Positions 48,325-59,599 of a stretch of DNA of 64,000 bases are shown here, in pieces. The DNA lies in the NCBI GenBank assembly GCA_028023455.1, contig JAQFVV010000142.1, forward strand, positions 3,095,740 to 3,159,739. Direction: 5' to 3'. This DNA is from Epiperipatus broadwayi (lineage: Eukaryota > Onychophora > Udeonychophora > Euonychophora > Peripatidae). A model generated the notes under the pieces. The model made no database searches, was not told the origin of the DNA, and was given only the letters and a program-made list of their open reading frames with translations. The position numbers were made by a program, and so were the translations under genes. Numbering within the stretch: position 1 is the stretch's first letter; each line of letters begins with the position of its first letter.

Positions 48325-48770
48325 GAGTAGGCCCTAGATGGGTATTTTAGGCACAAGCCTTCTGGCATCCATTGATTACTCTGGCTTGCACCGAGTGTCA
48401 ATATGTATAGAGAGTTTTGCCTGTTTTAATAACAGTTAAGAGGAAAGCATAAGACAATGTGGTCATGTGATATACATATTAGACATGACAGAAAAACTAA
48501 AAAAAGTCATGGTACACTGTACAGAATCCTAATCTTTATAAAACCTAAATTTGAAATGCAGAAAAAGAAGAATATTTATGAAATATATGAATGTGGAGGG
48601 GCATATAAATTTAGCTATTTCATTAAAACCAATTAAAAGAATATAAAACAATGATTAGAAAGTGAAAACTAGCTATGCCCAAACTAGCAAATAATGCATA
48701 TATTTTTGCATATATTGGAAAAATAGTCGGAAGAGGAAAAACAAAGAAGCTGCCTAAATGACCATGGCAA

Positions 48771-50189
48771 ATAATGTCATAAATCAAACTAGTGTGATAG
48801 TTAATCCAGAATATTTGAAAGTCAGATTAACTTTGCCCTTAAAAAAAAAAAAAGAACTCCAATGGACTTTCATAGATAACTGTATAAAATTTGTTCTTTC
48901 TGTTCAATTCAACAGGATTCAGTGTTTACATATCTAAAAGTTGCTGATTCAGTTATAGTGCTAGCTGCCACTATCTGAAAAATGAAATGAGAATACTGTT
49001 GTTTGAAACATTGTATTATTACTAATAGGTGAATGAATTTATAAAATTAGAAATAAAGTTTGAATTTTTTTAAAAATAGCAATATAATTAGATTATGAAA
49101 ATAGTTTTTTTTATATAATAATACTAGATTCTATCTGGTGATTTTCAAAAAATAAGTTTTGGTTCCTTATTGGATAGAGATTTGCAAATATACTACTGAA
49201 GGATGAGATAGTGTATTTCTTTTAGTGTATATGCTGAAATAAATAATAAACTAGGCCTATATTATTATATGCCTTTTGTCTTGTATTGTAAAGTGTAAAA
49301 ATATTCAAATCATTCATTATTTTATCAGTGCCAAGCATAGGTTGATGAAGAAGAGAAAAGAATTTATGAAATATATGATAATCTTCTTTGAATAGATTCA
49401 CATAATTTATGGAATCTTCTTAATAACTAAAAATTTATGCTCATTAAAAAAGGTTAGCATTTGAAAACATGAAAATATAAATGTCAGCATTAATGTCCAG
49501 CATTTCACATTACATCTGTCTGACATATTGTAACATGGAGAGAATTTGGCAGAGATGTTTAGGGTCATGCTGTTAAGACTTTAGAAAAATAATGTGTTTA
49601 TTGATATTTAGATTATTTTATGTGAGATGGCATTTTTGTCAATGCAATTAAGATCCAGTCATGCTAGACTAATGTTTTGCTATTAATAAAATAAGACTGT
49701 ATAGTCATTACAAACTTTGCTGAAAACGTTTGTTATGAAAATAAATACCGTTTAGCATCCATTATGCAAAGAACATTGATGTTCATGATAATAACATTTA
49801 TGATCCTAATATAAACTATAAAGGCAGAGAGAATCTATTTTGCATTTAATTTATTTTTACAATAGTAAGTGTAAATAATGAGTTTTCTATTGTGTAAGAT
49901 ATACATTTGAAAATATCTAAAAATTTATAATAAATACTCAATAAGAGAAAAAATATTTTTTTTATAAGATGGTCACCATACTGACAATTTCCCATGGAGA
50001 AAGGAACATATATTGATAATTAATTTGGCAATTGTTTTAATATTAATTGGCTAAAAATCTATCTGAATAATTACATTTCTGACATAAATTAATAAAGTAT
50101 TCTTAATAATAAAATATTAAAAATCGATATTGTTGGAAAGTTAATAAGAAGTTCCATCACCAGAAAGAATAAGAACTAAAACTGCATTC
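48771..50189. other. Intergenic, no gene seen
   Basis: A+T-rich with no recognisable coding frames or terminal repeats. Traces of the PLE relic may extend slightly beyond 48.8 kb. Confidence 0.5.
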
Positions 50190-50250
50190 ATGGACCTAGT
50201 GCTCCAAAGTCTGGCATTTACTATTGCACTAAACCATTCAGGACAAGGAA
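50185..50250 (-). repeat. tRNA-derived relic (weak)
   Basis: On the minus strand TGGTTTAGTGCAATAGTAAA contains a sequence fitting the pol III A box (TAGTGCAATAG), followed by TGCCAGACTTTGGAGCACTA and GGTCCATGAATG where an anticodon arm and T arm would be. No proper B box remains. Probably an old SINE head. Confidence 0.35.
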
Positions 50251-50734
50251 TTGTTTACTTCTAAAGATAGAACTAAGACTTTTTATTTGAATTAGAAGTG
50301 AGACAATATAAGCTAAGAGTAATATTGTGTGTGATTTGCTAATGTTGGGGAAAAAACTTGAAGAATAATATTTAGTTGGATTTTTCCTCTGAAAAAGAAC
50401 TTTCTGAATAACTATGATATTTTAACAACTATAATTATTTTATTTCATAATAAATGTGATCTTTTTCCTGCTGTTTAATTGAGAATTTATATTTGTCCAA
50501 GGAACATTGTTTTAACTATAGTTTGTATTATATTTCTATATATAATTGAACATGAATACATTTAGCAATAGAAGTTGTTCTTTTGCACACAACCACAAAT
50601 ACTAAGAGTAAATAGAGTAGTGTTTGTTTGTTTGTTTGTTTTTGTATGTAAGGAAAGAGATTATTATTTTAGATAGTAGATGATTTGAAAAGTTAATGCC
50701 CAGATAACGAATGTTGTTGTTTTTTTTTTTTGCT

Positions 50735-50805
50735 TTGTGCAGTTTAGCATAATGGTAAAGAAATGGACTTGAATGCTAAAGATTTTTAAATGGAAACTCA
50801 ACACT
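50735..50805 (+). repeat. tRNA-derived relic (weak)
   Basis: CAGTTTAGCATAATGGTAAAG contains an A-box match (TAGCATAATGG, about 50746-50756) and is followed by GGACTTGAATGCTAAAG, resembling an anticodon arm. The expected B box position reads GGAAACTCAACACTC, too diverged to be active. Similar in layout to the relic 500 bp upstream on the other strand. Confidence 0.35.
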
Positions 50806-53530
50806 CATTTTGATGCTTATAAATCCTATATGACGTTGTTATCTATATTAAATTTTTTTTTTTTAAATATTGCATTCTGAATTTCACTTTCCTTATCATT
50901 CTTTTGTTTTGTTATTCTGTTGATTGTACTGATATATAAATAGCTTTTGAATTTATTACTTTAATCAATTGTTTTATTTTGGCTATTATTTATTTAACAT
51001 TTTTATTATATTTTGTTTTTATTTTTTACATTCTCATTAAAAAATTTAATATTATATTCTCTATTTTGTTTACGTTTTAATGTACAAGCTTATTTTTTTA
51101 TCATTTTATATTAAATATATGCATTCTAAGTCAGTTGATAAATTTATTTATTTTTCTAATGAATTTAAAATCTGTAGAAAAAAAAGAAAAATGATATATG
51201 ACTTGTGTAATTTAATTATGCTGAAATATTTTTAATTAATCTATTAATATATGTAATTCAGTCTATTTCAATCTTGTCTTTTATCAAAGATTATTTTTTT
51301 ATTTATTATTATGCTAAAAATAAAACGGCTGTGTTGCTTTGATACTGATGATTTATTTTTTATCTGACTGCTTGAATGAATATTTATACACTGACGAGAT
51401 TTATTTTTAGCTCTGCTAAGTATTTTTAGTTTCTATACTTGGATTATGCTGATGCATGTTCTATCAGTGATTGAAAACGCTAAGCAAGAAGTATTAAATG
51501 GAGAGAACAAAAATAGCTCCGTTCTGATTAGAAATTTAGAAAAGAAAATATTACCTGTCAGAATCAACTTTGTGAATATATACGCACACACATTTTTATA
51601 CTTTCAAAATATATATTTAATAAACTGAACAGGTTATCATTTCAGTAACAACAAATGCTCAGATTACTCTTACAGTGGGCGTTGTGGAAAAACAATAAAT
51701 TTTGCGATTTTTGCCCAGTCCGTTGACTTTGCTCTTTGGTAGTCACTACATCTCTCAAGCAACAAATCACTTTTTTTTAATGTATATGAAAAACAGTATA
51801 TAAAGATTTTTTTTTTTTAGTTTTAAGAATACATGCTAAATTTTCTTTACCTAGTTAACTAGGTAGAAAAATATTACAACCGATGGTAGTGACTAGATCA
51901 TTGATGGAAGGTATTTTAGTTTTACCACAATTTATTCTAACATCCCAATTTTAGAGCTACTATAAACGTTAATAGCCTCCACATCATTAAAATGCATTTT
52001 TAAGAATAATTTTTAATAACTAAAACATAGGCTTATTATATACCTGTGTCTATATATGTAATATGTAGGGTATATGATTTTTTTTTATTAATTTAACTTG
52101 TCAAACGAATATAATAATGAAATGTTTGTAATGCTTAATAATTGTTTAACATAAGATGATAATTTCACACAATTCAGATAAATAGTTTGGCCTCAGGATA
52201 GTCCATTAGTAATTAATAGTTTCCTGGCAACATATCAAAAGGATAAAAAGTTGTCTCTGTTTACTTGGATAGAATCTCTTTATCTCTATTCTTTATCAAT
52301 TGAAAAATCCATGAAATATCAAATTCAATACATAATACTATATATTTTACTTGAAAGAGTAATAGATGAGACAATGGTGAGTAAAGTTCACTGGTCTTTC
52401 TTCTATTAAATTAGCTGTTTTGCAAATAAAGTTCTAATTTTACATGAGTTGACAATATTTAAAATCACTAAAAGTGACTATTCAAAATCTATACTTAATA
52501 AAACTTAAAACATATAAATTATTACCCAGCTTTAGTACAACTAAATAGACTTAGAGATTCCCTAGTAGTTTATTTCGTAGTAAAATTTAATATTAATTCT
52601 TAAATATTATGCACACTGCTATAACTCAATTGAATGGAATTAATTTCAAAACTAATTCTTACATTAAACCGATTTTTCATTTAATATTTAATAGTTTTCA
52701 TCTCGTCTTTTATTTATACTCATATTTAATATCAGATATTTATTCACTAAATCTTTTTTCATATTGGATATTTACTCAACTATTCTATTTTATAAATACT
52801 TTCTCAAGTATTTCATTCCATAATCTTGGAACAACTTTCTAATCTACAAAAACATTATACCCTTAACTCCCAAATAGCAATAATACTGTTTTATATATAT
52901 ATATAAAGAAAAAATAATAAATACCTAAATTAATAATAGGCACATGGATCTTTCTTTAATAAATATAATCCATTATAGAGGATTTGAAACTCCTCGTAGT
53001 CCTTTTAGTAAATTTGGATATATAAAATAATAGTGTATAATTAAACATATAAATACTTAAAGGGAATATGTTTTATAATAATTATAATTATGTTTGCAAT
53101 ATTTTTAATGATCATGTAACTTAGAAAATAAAATAAAAAAGTATGTGAATAATAATTTCATTCATACAATGCTTTTCAGATATGCAGACAATTAATACTA
53201 ATATGGAAGAAAGTAGATATTAAATTTATTTAAGTAGAAACTTAATTAAGAATTTATTAATAATTTTTAATATGACTTTTTAAATATTTTGCACTTTTGA
53301 GACGATCAATTTCAACTTCAATACAAGTCGCATACTGCATTTAATTTTAAGTTAAATTTTTGTTTATAGTAGAATTTAGTTATCATTCTTCTGTGCTGTC
53401 AGTTAAGTATAAATTTTATACTGAAAAGCAAATATATTATACTGAAGCATATTTATAGTTCTGGCACATTATCTCATAGATATTATGCAATATATAAATA
53501 AAGCACATGAACTATTATAAAATAAATAAA
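50806..53530. other. Intergenic, no gene supported
   Basis: A+T-rich. A 60-codon frame at 51446-51628 has balanced composition in its first 45 codons (KQEVLNGENKN...NLEKKILPV) and could be an exon, but I find no homologue by recognition and no clean splice site. About 51660-51770 is less A+T-rich, without any identifiable feature. Confidence 0.4.
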
Positions 53531-53600
53531 TAACACTCCAAATGTTTCGACTATATTCTTTTATAGTCTTTATCAAGGAACAATAACTATAACTAGTTCA
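53530..53600 (-). ncRNA. Hammerhead-like PLE terminal fragment
   Basis: On the minus strand CCTTGATAAAGACTATAAAA is followed by GAATATAGTCGAAACATTTG. GACTAT/ATAGTC is a perfect 6-bp stem placed like helix II, followed by CGAAAC. TTGATAA stands where CTGATGA should be. It resembles the termini of the palindromic PLE at 33.7-35.1 kb. No RT or endonuclease frame lies beside it, so it may be a solo terminal fragment. Confidence 0.45.
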
Positions 53601-54684
53601 TTTATTTATATGCTTAATGATATTAATCCGTACAATATAATACAATATTTTAAAAGTTTGTTACTGGATAGTGATAAAACGAATTACGCCATTAGAAATA
53701 GTATATAAAATTTTATGTCCATCAGGTTGAAGTTTAGACAAGATGTAGTAAGGGATAAGAACTTTTCATAAGTGCTCAAGTGTATGTTTTTGCTAGACTG
53801 TTGGTTCTATTTGACAACCCAATAACAGATTCAATTGTAAACTTTCATAATTATATATCTCCAATGGCTGTTACATTAAAGATTTTTGGTTGGCCATTTG
53901 GTATAGATTATATGAAAATAATTTTTTGTTTTATTTTATTGCCTGGATTTCTTACTTGTAATTTTATTTTGAAATATTACTTTATTTTTATCTTAGAAGA
54001 GTTTAAATGTATTTCTACAAACATTGTAGAATGTATTCAAGGATCAAAGTAACATTTGTTGGATAAGTGAACTTGTACCATTTGTGCTATCATAAATTGA
54101 ATATATTTAAAAATTGTAATTGTATCATCTTTACATTGTCATACTATGCTAAATGCAGAAGGAATAGAATGTTTATTACTTGTTCTGTTTTATTTAATCA
54201 CATCATTTATTTTTAGCAAACGACAAAATTAGAGAAGAGATGGTTAAGATATTTCTTTTTGTTATAAAACTATTTTAATATTTTTGTATGATTTTAATAT
54301 GCAATCTTTTTTACTACCAAGAAATTACATATAAAAAGATAATAGCATGTGCTATGTATTTTTGTTACTACAATACTTGCCTCGGTTTCATTTAGACCAG
54401 ATCTGTATGCTAAGACAAATGCTTTTGATTATACAGTAGTAAGACTGTTGTATATTTAATTGCATAGTAAATGACTAATATTTTGATTACAATGTGAGGT
54501 TGCACATTTTTTAAAAGTATAATTTTTTTTCAAAAAAAAAGTTTATTTATTATATAATAAAAATATATTCATAACTTAATTCACAAAAATAACAAATTTC
54601 TGCATATACATACCCACTAAAATAAAATTCATTTAATTTGTCTTTAAAATGACAATATGCACTTTAATATTGAAAGAGAGTCAA
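53601..54684. other. Intergenic, no gene supported
   Basis: A 90-codon frame at 53780-54052 is rich in Phe, Ile and Leu, as expected by chance in such A+T-rich DNA. I recognise nothing in it. Confidence 0.45.
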
Positions 54685-54762
54685 GCATTGGTGGTCGAGA
54701 GGTCAGCGCGACAGCCTTACAAGCTGTTGTCCCGGGTTAGCAGGTTCGCTTCCGGCCGATGC
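54685..54762 (+). tRNA. tRNA-like sequence, probable pseudogene or SINE head
   Basis: The acceptor stem pairs fully: GCATTGG (54685-54691) with CCGATGC (54756-54762), counting one G-T pair. The A box TGGTCGAGAGG (54692-54702) fits the consensus perfectly. The anticodon stem ACAGC/GCTGT encloses CTTACAA, giving anticodon TAC (Val by the standard code). The T arm has CCGG/CCGG stems but contains about 8 extra bases (GGTTAGCAGGTTCGC), as if part of the T loop were duplicated. The B box GGTTCGCTTCC has one mismatch to consensus. A functional tRNA is doubtful; the A-rich flank after TATGACACATGAG suits a SINE. Confidence 0.55.
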
Positions 54763-55523
54763 TATGACACATGAGAAAAAGAAAAATATATAATGAAAGA
54801 GAATGGATATTTTATTTAAATTCAAATTTAAAAAGTGTTTTTGCTTGACACTGCTTTATAAAATCGGATAATTAAAAATTGTAGATAGAAAAGCTGAATT
54901 TTAAAGTAATAAATACTGCATTCAGATATTTGGGAAGATGGATAATAACTACTTATTATACATAAATATTGATAGGCAATAAATATAAATGTTATTTTAT
55001 TTAATTCAAGTTTAGAAATTATCTTGATTTTGCTATCCACTAAAATATAATTTCTTAATTATCTATTTTTTATTTTTTTTTGCTTTAATAATGGAAGAAT
55101 TTAATTACTATCCATCAAATATAATCATATGAAAATTATCCCATTTGCTATTGTTTGTATTATTATATCTGATTTCTTAGGTGCAGATATATTTTATGAA
55201 TTGAGTTATCATAACCTATTAATTATTAGTTCATGGACACAGTTATGTACAGTAATTATTTTTTTATTTTTTTTACATGAATGTGGATGTAAAACCAGAT
55301 TTTATAAATAGCTACCTGAGACATAAAAAAATATCTGAGGCATATTTTTTATTAAAGAATGGAGAGATGGAAATATTCTCTCCTGCCAGTTTTATTATTT
55401 TCATATTCATTAGCTTAAACTCTTTTTCAACTATTTATTATTATTCTTATCCACTAAATGTTGAAATGTGAGTAATGCTGCTATGGATTCGTTGCCATTT
55501 TTAGATTTATATTTAATATAACA
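54763..55523. other. Intergenic, no gene supported
   Basis: Two overlapping short frames (55129-55311 and 55277-55471) are Phe/Ile-rich and unrecognised. The first begins with a hydrophobic stretch that would score as a signal peptide, but this is common by chance in A+T-rich DNA. Confidence 0.45.
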
Positions 55524-55753
55524 TAAGGGATTTGAACACAGATTTTCAAGTTCTCTCAGCTATCCACTCTATCTCATATAACCGATACACGTGTGGTATT
55601 GAAAGTCTGAACCATCTGATGAGTGCTGGTTCGCACAAAACACATATATTGGAGATCATTTATCATTTTCACATGTGTGTGGTTTATGTGTATCAGTTCT
55701 ATGTGGTAGAGTTGATGGCTGAAAGGAGCTTGAAAGTGTATTCAAATCCCTTA
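55524..55753. repeat. Foldback/MITE-like element, 230 bp
   Basis: TAAGGGATTTGAA at 55524 is inverted at 55753 (TTCAAATCCCTTA), and the arms continue for about 75 nt with mismatches (TTTTCAAG/CTTGAAA, CTCTCAGC/GCTGAAAG, GATACAC/GTGTATC). TA borders both ends, which suits a Tc1/mariner-type MITE. The loop region contains CTGATGAGTGCTGGTTCGCA, a hammerhead-like core. The 77-codon frame through it is an artefact of the repeat. Confidence 0.75.
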
Positions 55754-56330
55754 TATTACATCTAGACTTCAGGTATATAAAATATACTTGCATTTAAAAT
55801 ATTAGAGATTTATATTTATAATGTTGCCAGAAACAATTTGATTGTAACATTATCATTTTTAAATAAATTTTGTGTGAAGACGCCCTCTATATTAAAGAAT
55901 ATAATTTACTTTTAATAGAATTTTTTGCTAATAATATATATTTAGGAATAATAACAAAAGAGTTGGATACTTTTAAAGATTTTCCATTTCTGAATAATAC
56001 TTCAAAATAAAGCTTTGTTTTACAGTGATATTGCTTTTATTTATTATTGCTTCATGTTTTGTTTTTTGTTTTTAAAACAGGCTTTTCACAATTTAGTGTG
56101 TTTTAGATATTGATGCTTTCCAAACAGATATCATTAATGGTAGAATTGTGCACCTAACACTTGAGTATAATAAATCTTTGTAATTGTTTACAAGTAATTT
56201 GAAAGGCTTTTTACTGTCTAAACTGACAAATATTTGTTGTTGGGCAATATATTTTTAATACAAAAGTTGTATACTAGTTTATTTTATATTAAAGGATTTT
56301 GTATTTGTATCTTAGATTGTAAAACAGTTA
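55754..56330. other. Intergenic, no gene seen
   Basis: A+T-rich with no repeat, terminal structure or coding frame that I can identify. Confidence 0.5.
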
Positions 56331-56334
56331 TATG

Positions 56335-56530
56335 GATTGTACCAAAATATTGTACCGGTCAAAACATGTTTATCCATCTAACATGAGCTGGAACTCACAA
56401 AATGTACTTCAAATTCAATCAAGCCCGAGATTTAGGTTAGGGACCAGCCTGAATTCGAACCCACTCTCTAAGCCCCAGATCAAACACCTAATGGATAACA
56501 TAACAATGATGGCACACAAGAATTAATTTT
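56335..56530 (-). repeat. Possible tRNA-derived SINE
   Basis: On the minus strand GTGGGTTCGAATTCAGGCTG (near 56445) contains a near-consensus pol III B box (GGTTCGAATTC). Upstream, TTATCCATTAGGTGTTTGAT and GGGGCTTAGAGAG occupy the D- and anticodon-arm positions. The stretch is more G+C-rich than its flanks. No A box is convincing. The plus-strand 64-codon frame is its shadow. Confidence 0.4.
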
Positions 56531-57235
56531 AAATCTGGACCACTAGCAGAGCAGAGAAAACAATGAAACATCTATTAACTATGACTTAACTAAAGGAGAA
56601 AAAGGAATTCAAACTACTCAAATAAGTTAGACAATAAAATATAGTTAATCTAATGACCAATTATTTACATACATTTATAAATTAATTGCATACATTAGTA
56701 TGTGCGTGAATGAGCAAGCGGTCTACCAAATGATTGACAATTATATATTATTATTCACACTATTATTTCTCATATGCTCTTTTATTAATTAAATAACATA
56801 TACTATACATAAACACACATCTTTGGTGGGTCCAATATTAAGATGCCAATCGATTATTAGAAAAGATTACATTAAGTCTATTTTTCATATGTGATGAAAA
56901 TTTATCACATGTACATTTAAAAGCTCCCAGTATAGTGAGGCTGTCTAATGGTTCTGTTTAAAATTTTGTTACAATGTATGAATTGCTGAAAACTCATGTT
57001 TTATATCATTATTTAATACATTGCAGTTCAGTAGGATATGTTTTATCTAAATTCAAAAAATTATGAAATATAATATACTCACAAGTTGAATATACATTTT
57101 TGCTAATAATTGAGTTTGTATTAATTACGATTGCCACTTCCCATGCTCTGATAACTAAAGGCTTTACGAAAGACTTATATATTAATGCCCAAACACCAAA
57201 GTCTATTCTAAAATTTTAATTACTATGTTTTCTGT
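56531..57235. other. Intergenic, no gene seen
   Basis: A+T-rich DNA without identified features. Confidence 0.5.
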
Positions 57236-57304
57236 ATTGTTGTTGTTGTTATTGTTATTATTATTATTATTATCATTATGATGATGATGATGATGATGAT
57301 GATG
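57236..57304 (+). repeat. Triplet microsatellite (TTG/TTA/ATG)n
   Basis: A run of TTG and TTA triplets turns into eight or more ATG/TGA units. Similar TGA tails end RTE LINEs, but no LINE sequence was recognised beside it. Confidence 0.9.
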
Positions 57305-57822
57305 CTTCAATAGTAGCTTATGCCTTGGTTACAGTGGCAAGATGATTTTTACATATTTGTTTTTACTTTGAGATCTTTGTTGCTAATTACCTGAGTATGG
57401 AAGTGCTAATTAGAGGTCAACATCTGTTAACTTATTCATTTACAATATTTTAGAAACTATGGGTGTACATAGTAAGATTTTTCACATTATGATATTTTGT
57501 CATTTTTTACTTTTACTGTTGTTAATTCCTGATCTTGTTATTGGTTAAAATCCCTTGTTCAATCTTTCATTTATATTCTGTTATTGACTTTGTTCATTGG
57601 TCAAGAATTTTATTCATTGGTTTAGCTTTGTGAATATCAGTATTTCATATTGTCTTTTTAGTTTAGTTGTTCATTATCAGTTTTGTTTGTATAGGTTGTG
57701 TTTGTATAATGGCTAGTAGTTGCTTGGTGTTATAAGTTAGCTTGTAATTTTAATAGTGACCAGGTGGCCACAAAGATACCTGTATCCACAATCTTTGTGT
57801 CTCTGTTTCTTATTTGCTTTAG

Positions 57823-57960
57823 TTTGTTGTAAAATGTTGTCGGATGTCATCTGGTTTTATTGCCCAGGCTGAGTATACATCGTGCCCACCAAAATGCATC
57901 GAGTGCAAAGATTGCTGCTCATGCTGTAGGGGTTGTCTGCATGTGTGCAAAATCTTTTAA
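57823..57960 (+). CDS. Short cysteine-rich reading frame (possible exon)
   Basis: From ATG at 57844 a 38-codon frame ends at TAA 57958-57960. Its C-terminal half reads CPPKCIECKDCCSC and then CRGCLHVCKIF, with nine cysteines in 22 residues. A long pyrimidine tract ending TTGCTTTAG (AG at 57821-57822) looks like a splice acceptor just upstream, so it could be a last exon. The local G+C is much higher than in the flanks. There is no obvious signal peptide within the piece. The TGC/TGT repetition in TGCTGCTCATGCTG could also arise by chance. I do not recognise the family. Confidence 0.25.
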   Translation, partial: FVVKCCRMSSGFIAQAEYTSCPPKCIECKDCCSCCRGCLHVCKIF

Positions 57961-59018
57961 CTTCTGTATAGTTTATATTGTTCTATATTGATTAAGCATG
58001 TTGGCTCTAATAGTATTATAGTGCTATACAATTGTAAAATATTTGTTGTTGTGTTTCTTCAGCAGCATAGCATAAGTTGATGAATGGATCTATTGACATA
58101 TAAAGGTGATGGCAGCACAGAAAATAGGATGTTGGTAGTGAAAATAGGTTTCACTTAATCAAGAAAATAAAAAACTTTGACTCCATTGGCTATTTTCTGA
58201 AGCTTTTAAGGAATTGCTTGTTGTTTACTGTAAGCATTCAACTATTGTTATGGTTATTTGCATCTGGGTTGATCAACTCATATGTTTTCCAGTATGTGTA
58301 TTTGCTATCAAATATGAGCATTGCAGTTCTGACATTAATATGTGCTGAGTGTTCTAATGATAGAGGTATATATAGGCAGGTGATGGACAAGTAGACAATC
58401 TGTAGGGATTATATTGAGATGGCTTGGAATCTGCTGAAACTATGTAGTGATTTTTACCAGTAAATTTATTGTTTTTTGCATGTAAAATACATGTATTGTG
58501 TAGAGCCCCAGACCATTTCATATAGTTGGTTGACTCAGTTGTTTGATTGAAATGGCTACAATTTTCTTATCCCATAGTAACAATAATAGCAGCAGTAGTA
58601 GCAATAGCACATTTCAATGGGTACTTTATTGAGAATCAAAAAGGTCTACATAAGTTAAACTTGAAAACATAAGGTTTTAGATACAAATTGATTCGTGGTA
58701 TTACATATGTAATAAAGATTTACAATCTTTATTGTGACAGGAAAGAAAATATAATTTTTATTAATTAAAAGAAAAATAATTATAACATAACAAGATAAAT
58801 ACAAATTAGGTTTACATAGAATTTTTAAATGTGATATTGAAAAAAAATGTGGAAACATATGATTGTATGATTAAAAACATATAGAGGAGGGGATTGAAGT
58901 TAGTGTTAGAATAACATATAGTCTCGTAAAAATTGGGCTCATTTGGTGAGGGTATTATAGTTGTCTTAGCTAAGTCTTATTGTTCCTGTGTTACATATGT
59001 TCTATGTGAAAAAATATG
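57961..59018. other. Intergenic, no gene seen
   Basis: Moderately A+T-rich with a short imperfect triplet run (AGCAGCAGTAGTAGCAATAG) near 58589. The minus-strand 67-codon frame at 58655-58858 is unrecognised. Confidence 0.45.
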
Positions 59019-59189
59019 AAAAATGCTAGTCGGCATGAATTGCATCTTTGGAAAACACAAAAACACCAGTTCAGCATGAATTGCATCCTGGAAGAATGGA
59101 AAAACACTAGTATGCATGAATTGCATCTTAGAAAAATGAAAAAATACTAGTTGGCATGAATTGCATCCTGGGAAAATGGAAAATACTAC
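59019..59189 (+). repeat. Minisatellite, unit about 40 bp, four copies
   Basis: The word GCATGAATTGCATC starts at 59033, 59074, 59114 and 59154, giving periods of 41, 40 and 40 bp. Each unit also has ACTAGT or a variant and a GGAAAA block. The copies are about 80-90 percent alike by eye. Confidence 0.92.
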
Positions 59190-59599
59190 TACTATTATTA
59201 TGATGATAATGATGCTTTAACCATAATCTTTGTTAATCATTTGCATTACATAACATTACATAATATTGATTGTAAAGTTACATGTGCAATCATGTTGTAC
59301 ATTTTATTGTTGTTGTTGCAATATGCATGTGATTCAAGTAATCAAAACTTTTCTTGATTTTTTTAAAAAAATTATTTTCCTGCACTGCTGCTCCTTTTAA
59401 ATCTATCATTGATGTTTTGCTTTTATATTGTATTCATCCAAAGATGCATTTAATATTTTGCAATATTTATATTACTTTTCTTTATTTTATTTTTATTCAG
59501 AATATTGCTAGTTTTAACAAATCCTTTTATTCACCCTATTTTATGTCATCTTGTATAAGCTTTAGTAATCAATATATACCAAATGATAGTGCTTAATAA
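59190..59599. other. Intergenic, no gene supported
   Basis: Holds a short ATT/ATG triplet run (about 59187-59215) and a Phe/Ile-rich 80-codon frame (59354-59596) of chance composition. Confidence 0.45.

Larger units (their letters stand above)
47965..48432. mobile_element. 468-bp palindrome of two hammerhead-family units
   Basis: TTATTAAAACAGGCAAAACT at the left is mirrored by the right end at 48432. The arms run to a centre at 48198 (CTCT, GTTAAGT, AGAG). Each arm carries the family's terminal words and a ribozyme-like core, one on each strand. Compared with the 18.4-kb copy it contains extra inner sequence (CTCCAGCAGCCACCTTTTAT), so it is probably closer to a complete inverted dimer. A tail with GTGGTCATGTGAT follows to about 48470. 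No target duplication was found. Confidence 0.85.
47540..48770 (+). pseudogene. PLE relic split by a hammerhead palindrome
   Basis: Before the palindrome, frames read FINKYYL and FTIEIEQNR-like RT thumb pieces, ending with LMKNGYLSATIKIIINKLKK, the connector normally found between RT and endonuclease (about 47850-47930). After the palindrome, KKKNIYEIYECGGAYKFS (about 48565-48620) is a decayed GIY-YIG start, followed by AYIGK further on. So RT-connector and endonuclease lie in the right order on the plus strand with a 0.5-kb insertion between them. All frames are broken. Confidence 0.7.

Noticed and set aside
53780-54052. 90-codon hydrophobic frame
   Set aside because: No recognisable motif, chance length for such composition, no splice or promoter support.
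59019-59189. Repeated units considered as a CRISPR array
   Set aside because: The units are contiguous diverged copies without unique spacers, in animal DNA; it is a minisatellite.
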